Of a stretch of DNA of 64,000 nucleotides, positions 1-10,941 are shown piece after piece. The notes beneath the pieces were generated by a model. The model worked only from the letters and a program-made list of their open reading frames with translations. It was not told the DNA's origin and ran no database searches. A program made the translations under genes and the position numbers. The stretch's first letter is position 1, and the number at the start of each line of letters is the position of its first letter. This stretch comes from Gonium pectorale (Eukaryota > Chlorophyta > Chlorophyceae > Chlamydomonadales > Volvocaceae): the NCBI GenBank assembly GCA_001584585.1, contig LSYV01000044.1:697715-761714 (forward strand), given 5' to 3'.

Positions 1-99
1 GTGGCGCGCGCGCTGTGTGTGCGCTGTCGTACCCTCGTGAGCTACGAGGGTTCGCCGTCCACGGTAGGTTACTGCTTGCCTGTGGCCCGCCGTCCGCAG

Positions 100-3000
100 G
101 TCCCGGTGCGCCACACCCTGCTGTACACATCGCTCGACGTGCTGGCGGCGTTCGCGCTCTCCCACGCCGTCGGCCCCACGNNNNNNNNNNNNNNNNNNNN
201 NNNNNNNNNNNNNNNNNNNNNNNNNNNNNNNNNNNNNNNNNNNNNNNNNNNNNNNNNNNNNNNNNNNNNNNNNNNNNNNNNNNNNNNNNNNNNNNNNNNN
301 NNNNNNNNNNNNNNNNNNNNNNNNNNNNNNNNNNNNNNNNNNNNNNNNNNNNNNNNNNNNNNNNNNNNNNNNNNNNNNNNNNNNNNNNNNNNNNNNNNNN
401 NNNNNNNNNNNNNNNNNNNNNNNNNNNNNNNNNNNNNNNNNNNNNNNNNNNNNNNNNNNNNNNNNNNNNNNNNNNNNNNNNNNNNNNNNNNNNNNNNNNN
501 NNNNNNNNNNNNNNNNNNNNNNNNNNNNNNNNNNNNNNNNNNNNNNNNNNNNNNNNNNNNNNNNNNNNNNNNNNNNNNNNNNNNNNNNNNNNNNNNCGGC
601 GATAATGCAATCGGCGCCGCTGCCGCTGCCGCCGCCGCAGCAGCAGCAGCAGCAGCAGCAGCGGCGCACAGCGCTGCCGACGTGTTGCCCGCCCTCGAGC
701 CGGTCCAGCCGCCGCCGGCGGCGCCGCCGCTGCTACTGCACCGCATGCCGGTTTCACACCAGCTGGCGGCGGTGGCGGCCTACCTGGGTATCCCGCTGGC
801 CATGTCGTTCCTCTCAGAGCGCCACCTGCGGGCCGGATACGCCCGAGTGCGCGCGGCAGCGGCAGCGGGCGGAGGGGGGCCGCAGCGGGAGTCGGCGGCC
901 GGGGGCGGCCGCCCTGCTGGGAGCGGCGCCGGCGCCGTCGAGGCCTCCAGCTGCGCCGATCAGACCCCGCGCTGCGGCGCGCCGCATCCGCGTGTGTCGA
1001 AGCAGTGGGGAGAGTCGGAGCCGGCGCAGTGGGGTGAGTCGGACGGAAGCAAGTGCGGTGGGGAGGAGACAGCCGGCGGGGCGACCTCCCCGTCGTCGTC
1101 GGCATCCTCAGTGGCGGCGCTGGCGTCGGCCGTGGCGGCCGACGGCGCGCCAATTGCGTCGGCCAGTGCCGGCGACGCTGCCGAAGCCACCTGCGATGCC
1201 ACCGCCGGCGGCGCCACACATCAGCAGCTGGGCGTTTCATACCTCAGGGGCCCGTACGGCGCAGCCTCCGCCGCCGCCGCTACCGCCCCCGCGGCAACCT
1301 CCACCGCGCTGACGGCGCCTCGCGCAGGGTTCGGCAGTTCGCGCCTGCTGTCGTACCGTGGACTCACCCACGTTCGGGCGGCCTCCGTCAAGGTCAGTTG
1401 TGGTTGTATCGGCGGACTTGCTACGTTGCTCGTGAGCATGCGACCAAAGGAGGCACACGGCACAGGTTCCTCCGTCGCAGCAGCACCTGAGTTTTCCTCC
1501 TCGAAGGAAACAAGCCTGGCACGACCGCTGTTGTGCTATTGCCGTACTAAACGGTTCATGCAGGTACTGCAGCACCCGGGCAGCTTCGAGGAGTACGGCT
1601 CCCGCCTGCTCGCGTCGGCGCCCGCCATCATGGAGCTCGTCGCGCCACCGACGTCAACCGGCACAGCCCACCGACCCACGGGTCGCCGCCCCCTGCCTGC
1701 TTCGGCCGCGGGCGCGGCGGCGGCGGCTGTCCGGGCCGTGGCTGTGCGCGGCTGTGTCCAGCTCATTACCTGGCGCCGCGAGTTCACGGGCGGGACTCGG
1801 CAGGCGGCGACCAGCTCCTCTGACGGCGGTGACGCGCTGCTGGCTGCGGTCGGCGCAATGCTGCCTGCTACGGAGGGCATCAGCGGCTTGGCGGTGCAGG
1901 CGGCAGTGGGAAGTGGCTTTGATGAGGCCGGGAGCGGCGCAGGCGGGATGGGGAGTGGAGGGCGTGGCCCGGCCGGCGCGGCCGAAGTCTGGGAGGCTGG
2001 GCAGCAGCTTGGCGTACAGCTGCTTGGGGTATCGCCCCCGGTGCTGGCACTGCCGCCGGCGCCGCCATTGAAGACGGCGGAGGAGGAGCTGGTCTGTGCA
2101 GGAGAGTCTCCTGTACGCATCTTGTTGCATAGCCCTCGTGCGCAGACGGCCAGGCTGCTGCTGCTGAGGGACGGCGGCGGCGGCATCGGTAGTGCCGGCG
2201 GCGTCACGGCCGCTGACTGCAGCTGCGGTGGCGGCGGCTGCAGCGCCGGCTGTGTGCTCCTGGGCGAGTTCGGCGTGGAGCTGCTGGAGGGGCTCCAGGA
2301 GTTGGAGCTGCGCCCGACGGCCCGCCAAGTATATGCCCTGTTGGCGGCTCCCGAGGTATGTGCGTACGGACAATGTACGAACGTGTACGAACGTGCGTGA
2401 TGCGCTCTGTGTGCGTCGTCAACACCATCGTCCCGAGTCGCGGTCCGGAGCTCCGGACCCAGTGGCCAATGGCAGGGCGGGCTGCGGCAAAGAGGCATGT
2501 TTGGAGCGGGTGGTGCGTTCGGCGAGCGTTCATAGCGCGCTGGTGTGCATGGGCCGAATGGCGGCACTTCTCGAAAGCCTGCTCGTGGAATCGTACTCCT
2601 TCGTCCAACTGCGCAACGGGTGCACAACTGTCAACGAATGCAGGGCTCTGGTTTAGGCCGTGCTCGAGCTCCCACCGCGCAACCGCAGCCGCTGCTGCTG
2701 GCGCTGGTGCCTCCCGCACACGCACCAGCCGACGGAGACGGATACCGTGATGGTGACGGTGATGGCGCCGCCGTCGTCGACGGCGGCGATAGCGATGGCG
2801 GCGGTGGCCACAGCCCGCGCTTCAAAAGTGGTAGCGGCGGTGGTGCCCTGGGCTCGGCGGCGCCCCACGGGCGGACGCCGCCCTCGCCGCCCTCGCCGCC
2901 ACTGGTGCACTTTATGGCGCCGCTGTTGCTGTTGCCGGCCCAAGCGGCGGCGGAGTTGTGTGTCCTGTGGGATCAGATCTCCTCTGCCGCCGCTGCCGCT

Positions 3001-4845
3001 GCGGACGGACCGCCCGCGATGGCAGTGATGCGTGAGGGTGGCCCGGCAGCAGAGGACAGGGATGGGCCGGCAGCTGAGCCAGCCGAAGCTCAGCCCCACA
3101 GCATCCAGGCGACAGCTGTGCTAGGCTGCCGCCAGCCCACCCTGCCCGCCTCCTCGGGAGTGCAGGAGAACGCCCAGTCCCAGGGCGCCCAGTCCCAGCT
3201 GCCTTCGTCCCCTCCTCCCCCTCATTATGCGGGCTGGTGTGAGGAGTATGCGCCACTGCTCCAGGACCTCGCATTCGTCCTGGAGGCCGCTGTGGCGGCG
3301 GAGGGGGAGGAGGAGGTGTGGCGGCGGCGGCGCGACGGCGGCGGCGTGCGGCACCAGGACGGCGCCGCGGCGGCAGCAGCAGCTGCAGCAGCGGACGCGG
3401 CTATGGAGGTGGTGGCAGCGCTGTTGGCGTACCTCGAGGCGGTCGACATGACAGCCACGGCGGCGCTGGTCAGGGCATCAGCGGCTACCATTGCAAGGGT
3501 CGCAGCGGTTGGAGCGGCGCCTGACGGTGCCGGCGGCGGCACTGCCGGTTCGAATGGCGGCAGTGGTAGCGGCGGCGCGGCTGGCCGGTCCGAATTGGTG
3601 GTGCCAAGGACAGCCGGCGTGACGTCCATGCTGCGGGGCCTCGCCACAGCCGCCTCCACAGCAGTGGCGCGCGGCAACGCCGCGTTCCTGAAGAGGAGTG
3701 CAGTGCCGGCCGCCGTGGCCCGCGCCGGGCGCCTGCTGTGTCGCGCTCCTCTTCGACTTCTCGTCACCGGTGCCGTGCAGCCCAAGGCCGTGGCGGCGGC
3801 GGCGCCGCCGCTGCCGCCGAACGCATCGGCAGACCCTGCTCCCTCAGCCGCCTGCGGCACGGGCTGCGACCCGCTAGGCTTGAGCGGCCCGTGGCCGCCA
3901 GCCCTGGAGCGGCGCTACTGCGCCTGGCGCGCGACGCGCCTGGCGTGCGCCGCGCCCTACGCGATGGCGGTCACCGCCCAGGCGTTCCTGCTGGCCATAC
4001 TGCGCAGCGCCCTCGAGCGCTGCCCCGCGGCGCCGTTCTTCGCCGCCTACCTGGTGCTGCTGTGGGCTGCCGACAACGTGCCCTTCGCCGCCCTGATGCA
4101 CCGCCTCCGCCATCCCGATTCCCGGCGGCGGCGGCGGCGGCGGCGGTGGCTGCCGTCCGGGCACGGTCCGTCCCCGCTCACGTGCGAAGACGGTGCGAGC
4201 GGCGACGGCGGCTGCAGCTCCGAGTCACAACCACCGCCATCGGCATCACCGTCGCCGCCGGCGTCGGCGTCGGAGACGGTGCCGGCGCGGTTGCGGAGCC
4301 GAGGCCCGGACGCGAGCGCTGCCCTGGCGGCGTACAACGCGTACGAGGCGTACGAGGCGGCGGCGGCGCTGGCGGCGCCGCTGCTCTCCATCGCGGTCCA
4401 GCTGGCGCTCCGGGCGGGTCTCCTGGCCACCAATCGCAGCCTGCACCACAACGCCCGGACCACCGCGGTGGTGGCGCTTCACCGTATCGTGCTGAGCTCG
4501 GTGCAGCCGGTGGACTGGCTGGCCTGGCTGGGCAGCGCCCGCGTCCGCGTCCGCTTTCATCCACGCCCCCTTGTGACGGGATTGGGGCTGGGGCTGGTAC
4601 TGGCCGTGGCGACCGCGGCCGACGGCCTTGCGCTGGGCAGCGTGAATCCGGGATGGGGCTGGGGCCGCACAGCGGCGGCGGCGGTTGCCGTCCGCTCGGC
4701 GGCGGTGGCCGTGGCGGTGGTGCTGGAGTGCCTGGCGCGCTGGCAGTTTGGCTGCGAGCGGCGGAGGGGTGCGGAGCCGCCCTTCGGGGGAAGATGTGGC
4801 TGTGGGGGGCCTGCACACGACGGCGCGAGGGTCAAGGTGGCGTGA
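100..4845 (+). CDS. Large multi-pass membrane protein, function unknown (5' partial)
   Basis: Proposed exons are 100-1392 (interrupted by the N gap 181-596), 1564-2355 and 2689-4845. Both junctions are phase 0, with donors at CAAG|GTCAGT and CGAG|GTATGT, and the stop is at 4843-4845. The acceptor for the last exon could also be at 2643. The 5' end lies outside the window: bases 1-99 read like an intron ending in CCGCAG. The protein is Ala/Gly-rich with simple repeats, including a (GCN)n poly-Ala run near 640-665. Its C-terminal third holds about five hydrophobic segments (roughly 3943-4014, 4033-4095, 4366-4428, 4567-4632, 4675-4740). Two more hydrophobic stretches lie near 112-175 and 745-815. 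No catalytic motif or family was recognised. The 1393-1563 intron has no in-frame stop, so its retention cannot be excluded; it is called an intron because its composition is less GC-rich. The frame across the N gap is assumed. Confidence 0.6.
181..596. other. Assembly gap (416 N)
   Basis: A run of N falls inside the first exon of the membrane-protein gene, just before a Gly/Ala-coding GC-rich stretch with a CAG/GCN repeat. The real length, and so the reading frame across it, is unknown. Confidence 0.99.
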
Positions 4846-7800
4846 CGGCCGTTTGGAGGAGGAGTTGCCGTTCGGAGGAGGGGTTCCCGTATTGTGGGGC
4901 AGGCAGGAAGGAAGGAAGGAAGCGCGTGCCGTTGTGGCGTTTAGGGAAGGTGGAGGGACATCATGCAGACGTGTACCAGAACATAGCTTAGCAAAATGTG
5001 GATGCGTTAACCGGCATGCTGGCAGTCGGGTTTGCTGTCGTCGGCGGCGAATGGGTGAAATACTGGAATCGTCTTCCTGCGAGATGGGAGGTGGCCAAAG
5101 GTAGCTACAGCTGGAGGTGGTTTGACGACGCGGCGGTGACGGCCGGGGGAGGCCGCGGCGTCGGGCGGATAGGGAGACGAGGTCGGCGTCATCTAAACAA
5201 CGCAGATCTCCAGATATCCAATGAGTTCTCCAATCGCATTCGTGGATTATTCGTGCTTGGCAGGTGCGGTCTCTGTACGGGCGCCCTTTCGCCCGGGTAC
5301 GCCAATGAACCACCGGAGCGGTAGGCCGTTGGCCGGTTGGCCGTTGGCCCCGGGCAAGGCGGCCATACTGCTGTTGTTGGCCGTTGTGGATGTTGGCTGC
5401 CACGGTGCTATCGCTCGTTGTGGTATTGCTGCACTTACTTGCACTTGTACTCACGGCGGCTGCCGTGCTCGCCCGTTTGGGGAGGAGCAGCAGCGGCGCA
5501 TGCCTGTACAGTATGGTTACCAGCAACAACATAGGCAGTCCTTCTACGACTTGATTTGTATTTAGGCCAGCAGGCCAGCAATAATAATGAATCGGTTGTG
5601 AATTATCTCTGTACGGCTGTACACATGGCCTCCCGGGATGTATGTTGTTTGCCGAACCGTGCGGTGGAAACGTGGACATGCATGCAGCGCTTATGGGAAA
5701 CCGCACGACTCAATGGCGCCGCATTGTGCACGTGGGCGATATGTCGTATGGGTGGTTTGGTCGAGGAGGTTGAATTGACCTGTTGTGGTACCCTGCAGAC
5801 ACCGGTGCGATACGCGGCGTTGCGAGTATTCCTCCCAAGCTCAACAAACATGATGCTCCTCGCGCGCCGAGCTGGCGACGGCCCCCTTTGACCAGTGATC
5901 AATACTGCTGAAGCAGCTGGTCTATTTGAGAGGCCCGCTCACGCTGGGACAATCTGGGACTGGGAGACGGCCAGACTCGTCCGGGAGGTGGGCAGTGAGC
6001 GAGGTCATGTCATCGTAACATGGCTTCACGCTGTGTAACGTCAGAGTGTGACAACGCCAGGCATGGAGCCAGAGCGCGAATCGGCCGGGGCATCTGTTCG
6101 ATGCTCTATCCTCTAATGGACCAAATGCCCTCATACCCATTAAACAAACCCCTTATAATGCGCACCATGCCGACCCATGGGTCATCGCTGGACCATTGCA
6201 GCAGCATTGCGCCAGCACAGTGTAGGATTACGGATTTGCGGCGTGCGCCCCACCCCCACCCCAGATGTCCAACCGGCCCGGACACATGAATCCGACTGGT
6301 AGCACCCGGGATTCCGACTGCGCACAGCCACGACACCGAAACGGCCAGAGGGAGCTGGTTCCCGCTTTTCCCGCCAGTATACATTTCTCCACATACGAGA
6401 CGATGTATAGGCTGCAATCTTACAGTGAGGTGACAAGTTGTCACACCCAATCACCAGCAGCCGTTGTACCATGCTGTATTAGCCGTCAAAGTATCTCCAT
6501 GCTGAATCTCACGGCGTGCATTCTGAACCTACCATCGACCACTGCAGCAACAAAGAAGCGAAAGCAAAAATAGGCAAGCCACCTCGACTGACACATGTAC
6601 ACAAACGCCGCTGGTATCTCGGGCTAACGGGCCATCTGGACCCATTATCTTGTATTTGGACTGCTATGAAACGCGTGGCCAGCACCACACCGGGGGGCTG
6701 GTCCCGTGCGGCAAGGACTGAGGTGTGCAGCAGCTGCTCGGACGAACAGAGGAAACAGCACTGCGGTGGGGTTTCCAGGGCAGCTGCAGTTGCTTAGGGC
6801 TGCAGGCTGTCCCTTTGGGTTGAGCAAGGGGGTACAGCGGTCCCCCACACCCCTCGCCTCGCGGCGTTGAGGTGGTCTCGCGTTGGGGTGTGTAGCGCCC
6901 CAGGCCAGCGTCGGCCCGGAGATGTAACACCACAAAAACACACACGTCATGCAAGCCCACGCAGCCCAGTCGCAACCCCATGCAGCCCATGCAGCCCAAT
7001 CGCACCCCATTGCTGAGGCAAGGGCCGGGGTTAGGCACCTATGGCTTCATCGATGCAGGGTGCCCAAGTCTCGCCGGTCGTGTCGGGAGCATATGCCCCG
7101 ATGCCCGCCCGGTCCTCATTTTTACCGGGCTGCACGATGAGCTGACGGCACACGACGGCATTCGCGGCAGTGCTGGAAAGTCGCTACTCGCTAGAAAGAG
7201 TTGCCACGGTGATGTCGGCGTACCGGATCCGGAGGTGGACGAGGGAGGCTTGAGAGGCATGAGCGCAGCGGGGTGCAGGCCTCGTCCGGGATACACACAC
7301 GCACTGCTGTCCCGATTCGTCAGCACACCGATATGCTGAGCGCGGGGCACCAGCGGAGTAGCCTCGCGTGTAGATAGAATGAATGATAACAACGGAAGAT
7401 TGTCCGTCGTTAGTCAACGGCCAGTCGGCTACGCTACTGGTGGCGCTCTGGGATACGAATGCCGTACAGTAACTGTCAGAACGACTTGAGAGCTGCGGTG
7501 TCCTTTGCGTCCCGGGCCGGCGTTATTGCAGCGCGCGTAGCAAGGGCGTACGATCATTAGACTGCGCGTTCCCGCGAGCAACACCAGCATGGTACCCCGT
7601 TGGCTTCAGGATGTCGTGAACGCACTATGCATAATGCCTCGCTCAGTTGCGGTGGCGGCGCCGCGGGGTGGCTCCCTGCGCATGGTGTCGGGGGCCCCGC
7701 GGGAGGCCGGCGCTGACCCTCTGTACAAGGCAAGGCCCCGCCGCTTACCATCCAAATGCCAAATGCACGGTTCCAGCTGTTTGGATGTTGGCCATGCACG

Positions 7801-10383
7801 TCCTGCGCATGCCATACGCGTTACGGTGCGTACGGCATGGTGGCTGTGCGCCCGGCTGCCGGGAACGACCCTGCCTTCATTTTCCTTCCTGGGGCCCGCT
7901 TGTGCAGTAGACCGCCATCTTCTGCCACGGGGCATGGAGGATGAAACACGAGGCAGCCGCTGCCCAAGGCACATGGACTACGTCAACTCGCAGACCTGCA
8001 ATATATTCAAGCAGAGACTGTGGGTAACGGTATTGCAATCGCACCGGAAGCAGCGGTGATGTAGTGCTGTCGCGCCCCAACGGTTTTCGTCACGACAGCT
8101 CGTGCGCGGACCCACGGTGTGCTGCATTGCCACCTGGGCGCGCCGACCACCGAGGACGCGCCCACGGCCCAATCGCACCTGTTACGGTGACTGTAACTGC
8201 TGTAACTGTAACTGTAACTGTATGCTCCTTGACCGTCTACTGCACTTGAAAAGTAGGCCGGAAAGCTTCATACAAGATTGAAAAGGGTGCAGCCCCGTAC
8301 ATCACTCCTTGTAAGCCGTGTTTGTGAGTGGGTGTTCGATCCGCGTGCTAAGGCAGACAGGGCGAGCGGGAAAGGAAAGAGGCGAGGCGCTGGTTTGCCG
8401 GAGGACTGGAGGAGAGTGCATGTGCAGTCCCGCGCTCTTCCTGGCGGCTTCGGTGGCCTCCAAGCAGCCCTTCGTCGGCACTCCGCGGGGGCATGGGGGG
8501 CCTGTTCGGCGGATCAGGCCGCTTGAAGTTTTGCATGGATCCTCTGACCCAACCCTTCAAATTGCGGGCCCTACCGTGCTCCTCCGCCGCGGCCTCATCC
8601 TGCCCAGCGTGCGTGCAAGCTAGCACCTGAGCCCCCACGCCGCCGCCGCCGCGGCAGTGGCGCCCGTTGTGGGCGAGGCGCTGAAGGTGGGGCACGCTGC
8701 TGCCGGGGTGCGCCGCATGTTTTTGGCCCGTGGCGGCCGCGGTGGCGGTGTGGCTACAGGTTACAGGTACGCGTCAATGTCGGGGAGGCCATGGGTCGAT
8801 AGGTGGCAATGGCGCGACGCCGCGCGCGCTGTGTCGGGCAGCTGTGGGTGGCAAGCGTGCGCGGCGGCGGCTGGCGGCGCTGTGAGGCCCCGCCGCCGCC
8901 GCGGGTGCGAGCCGGCGGGCGTGGTTGTGCGGAACGCGAGCAGGGAGATGGCGACTGCGGCGGGAGCGGTGGGGGGCGCGGCTGCGGCGAGCCGGCGGCG
9001 CGGTGAAGGGATGTGGGGGGTGGAAAGGCGCATGGCACGGCTCGTGCGGGCGGCATGCGCGCACGGCCATGGGTTCCAGGACGTGCGGACGTTACGATGA
9101 TTAGATACCCACATCCTCCAGCAGGTCAGGCTTGGTGCCTGCGCCTGCGCTGTCGATTTGCTTGTATCCGGTGTGCGGTGATGCTGAGCATAAAAACGGC
9201 AAGCACTGCCCGCGCGGGCCTTCGTCGGTACATGTGCGCTGTTGTTAGCCAAAGCCACAGGATCGTCATGCTTTACCCTTTGCTTGAGCTGTCCGCTACA
9301 GTCTATAGTCGCATCTCTTCTGGCAGGGGCGGCACTGAGTGCAGCGCCGCGTGCACTTTGCGCCACGGCGGCGGCACATGCAGAGTCACGTGCACGCCAC
9401 GAGTCAGGCGGTTGCATAGGCCGCCCAACATTGGTGTACAGCGCCCTTGGCTCTTGCTTGGCGCAGACACCGAGAGGCCCCCACATCGAAATGTACGGCG
9501 CGTGCAGCAGACCCGCGGGTCATCAGCAAAAGGACTGAAGCAGATCGTCTACACATCTCGGACGTCGCCGCACCACCTACGAAACGCTGTACCTCCCTCC
9601 ACAAGCGCCGCATCGAGCACCACCAAGCGTTGCCTAACTCATCTGCAACTTCACGCAAACCCTCGAGGCCTCCCTGCTGCGGAATTGGGCGGCGCACTGC
9701 TTCGAACGCAGGCAGGCGAGGCCACGCGCGACAACTGGCAACATGGCGTCCCTAGCGTATCCCCCCACGAACAACAGCCAGGGAAAGGGCAGTTACCGCC
9801 TGCTAAATCGGTAGGTCTTTAGCCCCACGTGGCTTCAGCGGGGAATGCAACGCCCCTCCCCCGAAGGCCACGCCGCCTCCCACCAAGGTAGGGGGTGCTG
9901 CGAACGCGGAAAGCGCCAAACGGTCCAGAAACAGGTCGAGAGGCAGGCGATTAGAACCGATACCTACGTCAAAGACAGTGCCATAGAGGACCGATGGTCT
10001 CTGTTGAAGTGCCCTGATGACCGAACGCAGCCGCTCAAAGCAAGTGAAGGGCGTAGACCAACCAGCACCTGGATGCTTCCCCCGTGGATACAAAACAAAC
10101 CGCAGAGCCGCATGCTGCCAACCAGAATCCACAGACGGAGCACATCCTCAAACGCGGTATCCGACACAGACACTGTGAAGAACGCGTGCTGCGCTTCCGC
10201 CGCCACTCGGCGATCAGTCCCCCAGCCTCGCCGCCCGCGCCCAGTAAACCACCCTCCCAAGCTGGGTGCTTGCCCCTTACCACTAGCCCAGATACTATCG
10301 GATGCGGAGAGGTCTGCACCGACGCTGCCGAGCTGCCGAGCGCCCTACAGCACGGTGCCGTTCCGGCAGCCACACCATGTCGC
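4846..10383. other. Stretch of 5.5 kb with no supported gene
   Basis: The first part is presumably the 3' UTR of the upstream gene. TGTAA motifs, the usual green-algal poly(A) signal, occur at 6034-6038 and 6923-6927. A short (TGTAAC)n run sits at about 8191-8222. Imperfect short repeats (GCAGCCCA-type) lie at 6955-7010. One weak coding hint is an ATG at 8493 reading MGGLFGGSGRLKFC, with a good donor (GTGCGTGC) at 8609, but I could not build a convincing downstream exon in phase. The remaining open frames have non-algal codon usage or lie opposite each other, as expected by chance in GC-rich DNA. Confidence 0.6.
8191..8222 (+). repeat. (TGTAAC)n short tandem repeat
   Basis: Several tandem or near-tandem TGTAAC hexamers. 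Each contains TGTAA, the green-algal poly(A) signal, so the run could terminate a plus-strand transcript that I do not otherwise see. Confidence 0.7.
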
Positions 10384-10748
10384 TTAGCCCATCCACAGCA
10401 GCTGGCCCAGGCTGGGCCGCGGCTTTGTCGTCAGCATGCCGACGAGGATGATGGTGGGGATGAAGCCCCAGTGGACGATGGGCTGGGGTGTGGCGTGGGG
10501 AGGGGTGTCAGCGAAGCGGGGAGGGTGATGATAGCGGGCTTTGGCGAGCGAGATGCGCTGGCGGCTGATTGCGGCGCAGCAATCAGCGCAGCACGTGCAC
10601 AGCGGGGGAAGATGCATCAAGTGTGGAGGTAGGCAGCGACCCACGCCGATGGTGGCGATGACGCCTTGTCGCGACACACCTTTCCGTAGGTGACCGCCAG
10701 ATCCACAGCTTTCTCGAGCTGCTTAACGATGTCACTGTTCTTCGCCAT
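10384..10748 (-). CDS. TOM7: Mitochondrial import receptor subunit TOM7
   Basis: TOM7 is a small tail-anchored subunit of the outer-membrane TOM complex that tunes assembly and stability of the TOM40 pore. There are two coding exons on the minus strand: 10748-10680 (starts MAKNSDIVKQLEKAVDL, 23 aa) and 10482-10384 (32 aa plus TAA). They join in phase 0, with donor GGAAAG|GTGTGT and acceptor CACCCCAG. The 55-residue product has the family layout: a short amphipathic cytosolic N-terminus, then one membrane segment in the conserved core HWGFIPTIILVGMLTTKPRP, where GF-P and the KP-PS pair are the TOM7 signature, and the C-terminal SLGQLLWMG. Length matches plant and algal TOM7 (about 55-75 aa). 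Its start codon lies 193 bp from the divergently oriented next gene, so the two probably share a promoter region. Confidence 0.93.
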
Positions 10749-10941
10749 TGCCTAGCTGCTTGCGTAAGATGCTCAAGCCACTACGATGGGTTTGTCTCCT
10801 TCACGTACTACAAGGGTTGCAGCGTAGGAAACGTCGTCACTGTCATAACCTGCCCTCCTCAACGAGACCTCCTCAAAGCCGTACGCGCTTTTTTCGCAAG
10901 CAAGAAACACTGCGCCATGATTGCATAGTGCATAGTTGGAA
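10749..10941. promoter_or_regulatory. Compact bidirectional promoter region (TOM7 / repeat protein)
   Basis: Only 193 bp separate the two divergent start codons (TOM7 at 10748 minus, repeat-protein gene at 10942 plus), so both 5' UTRs and core promoters must fit here unless transcription starts inside the neighbour. No TATA box is obvious. A T6 run and a GCGTAGGAAACG stretch are the only visible non-random features. Confidence 0.55.

Noticed and set aside
4246..5706. 486-codon minus-strand frame
   Set aside because: It is the antisense shadow of the GC-rich 3' end of the membrane-protein gene and shows no domain.
8493..8760. Gene starting MGGLFGGSGRLKFC with donor at 8609
   Set aside because: Start and donor look plausible, but no downstream exon in phase had convincing coding character.
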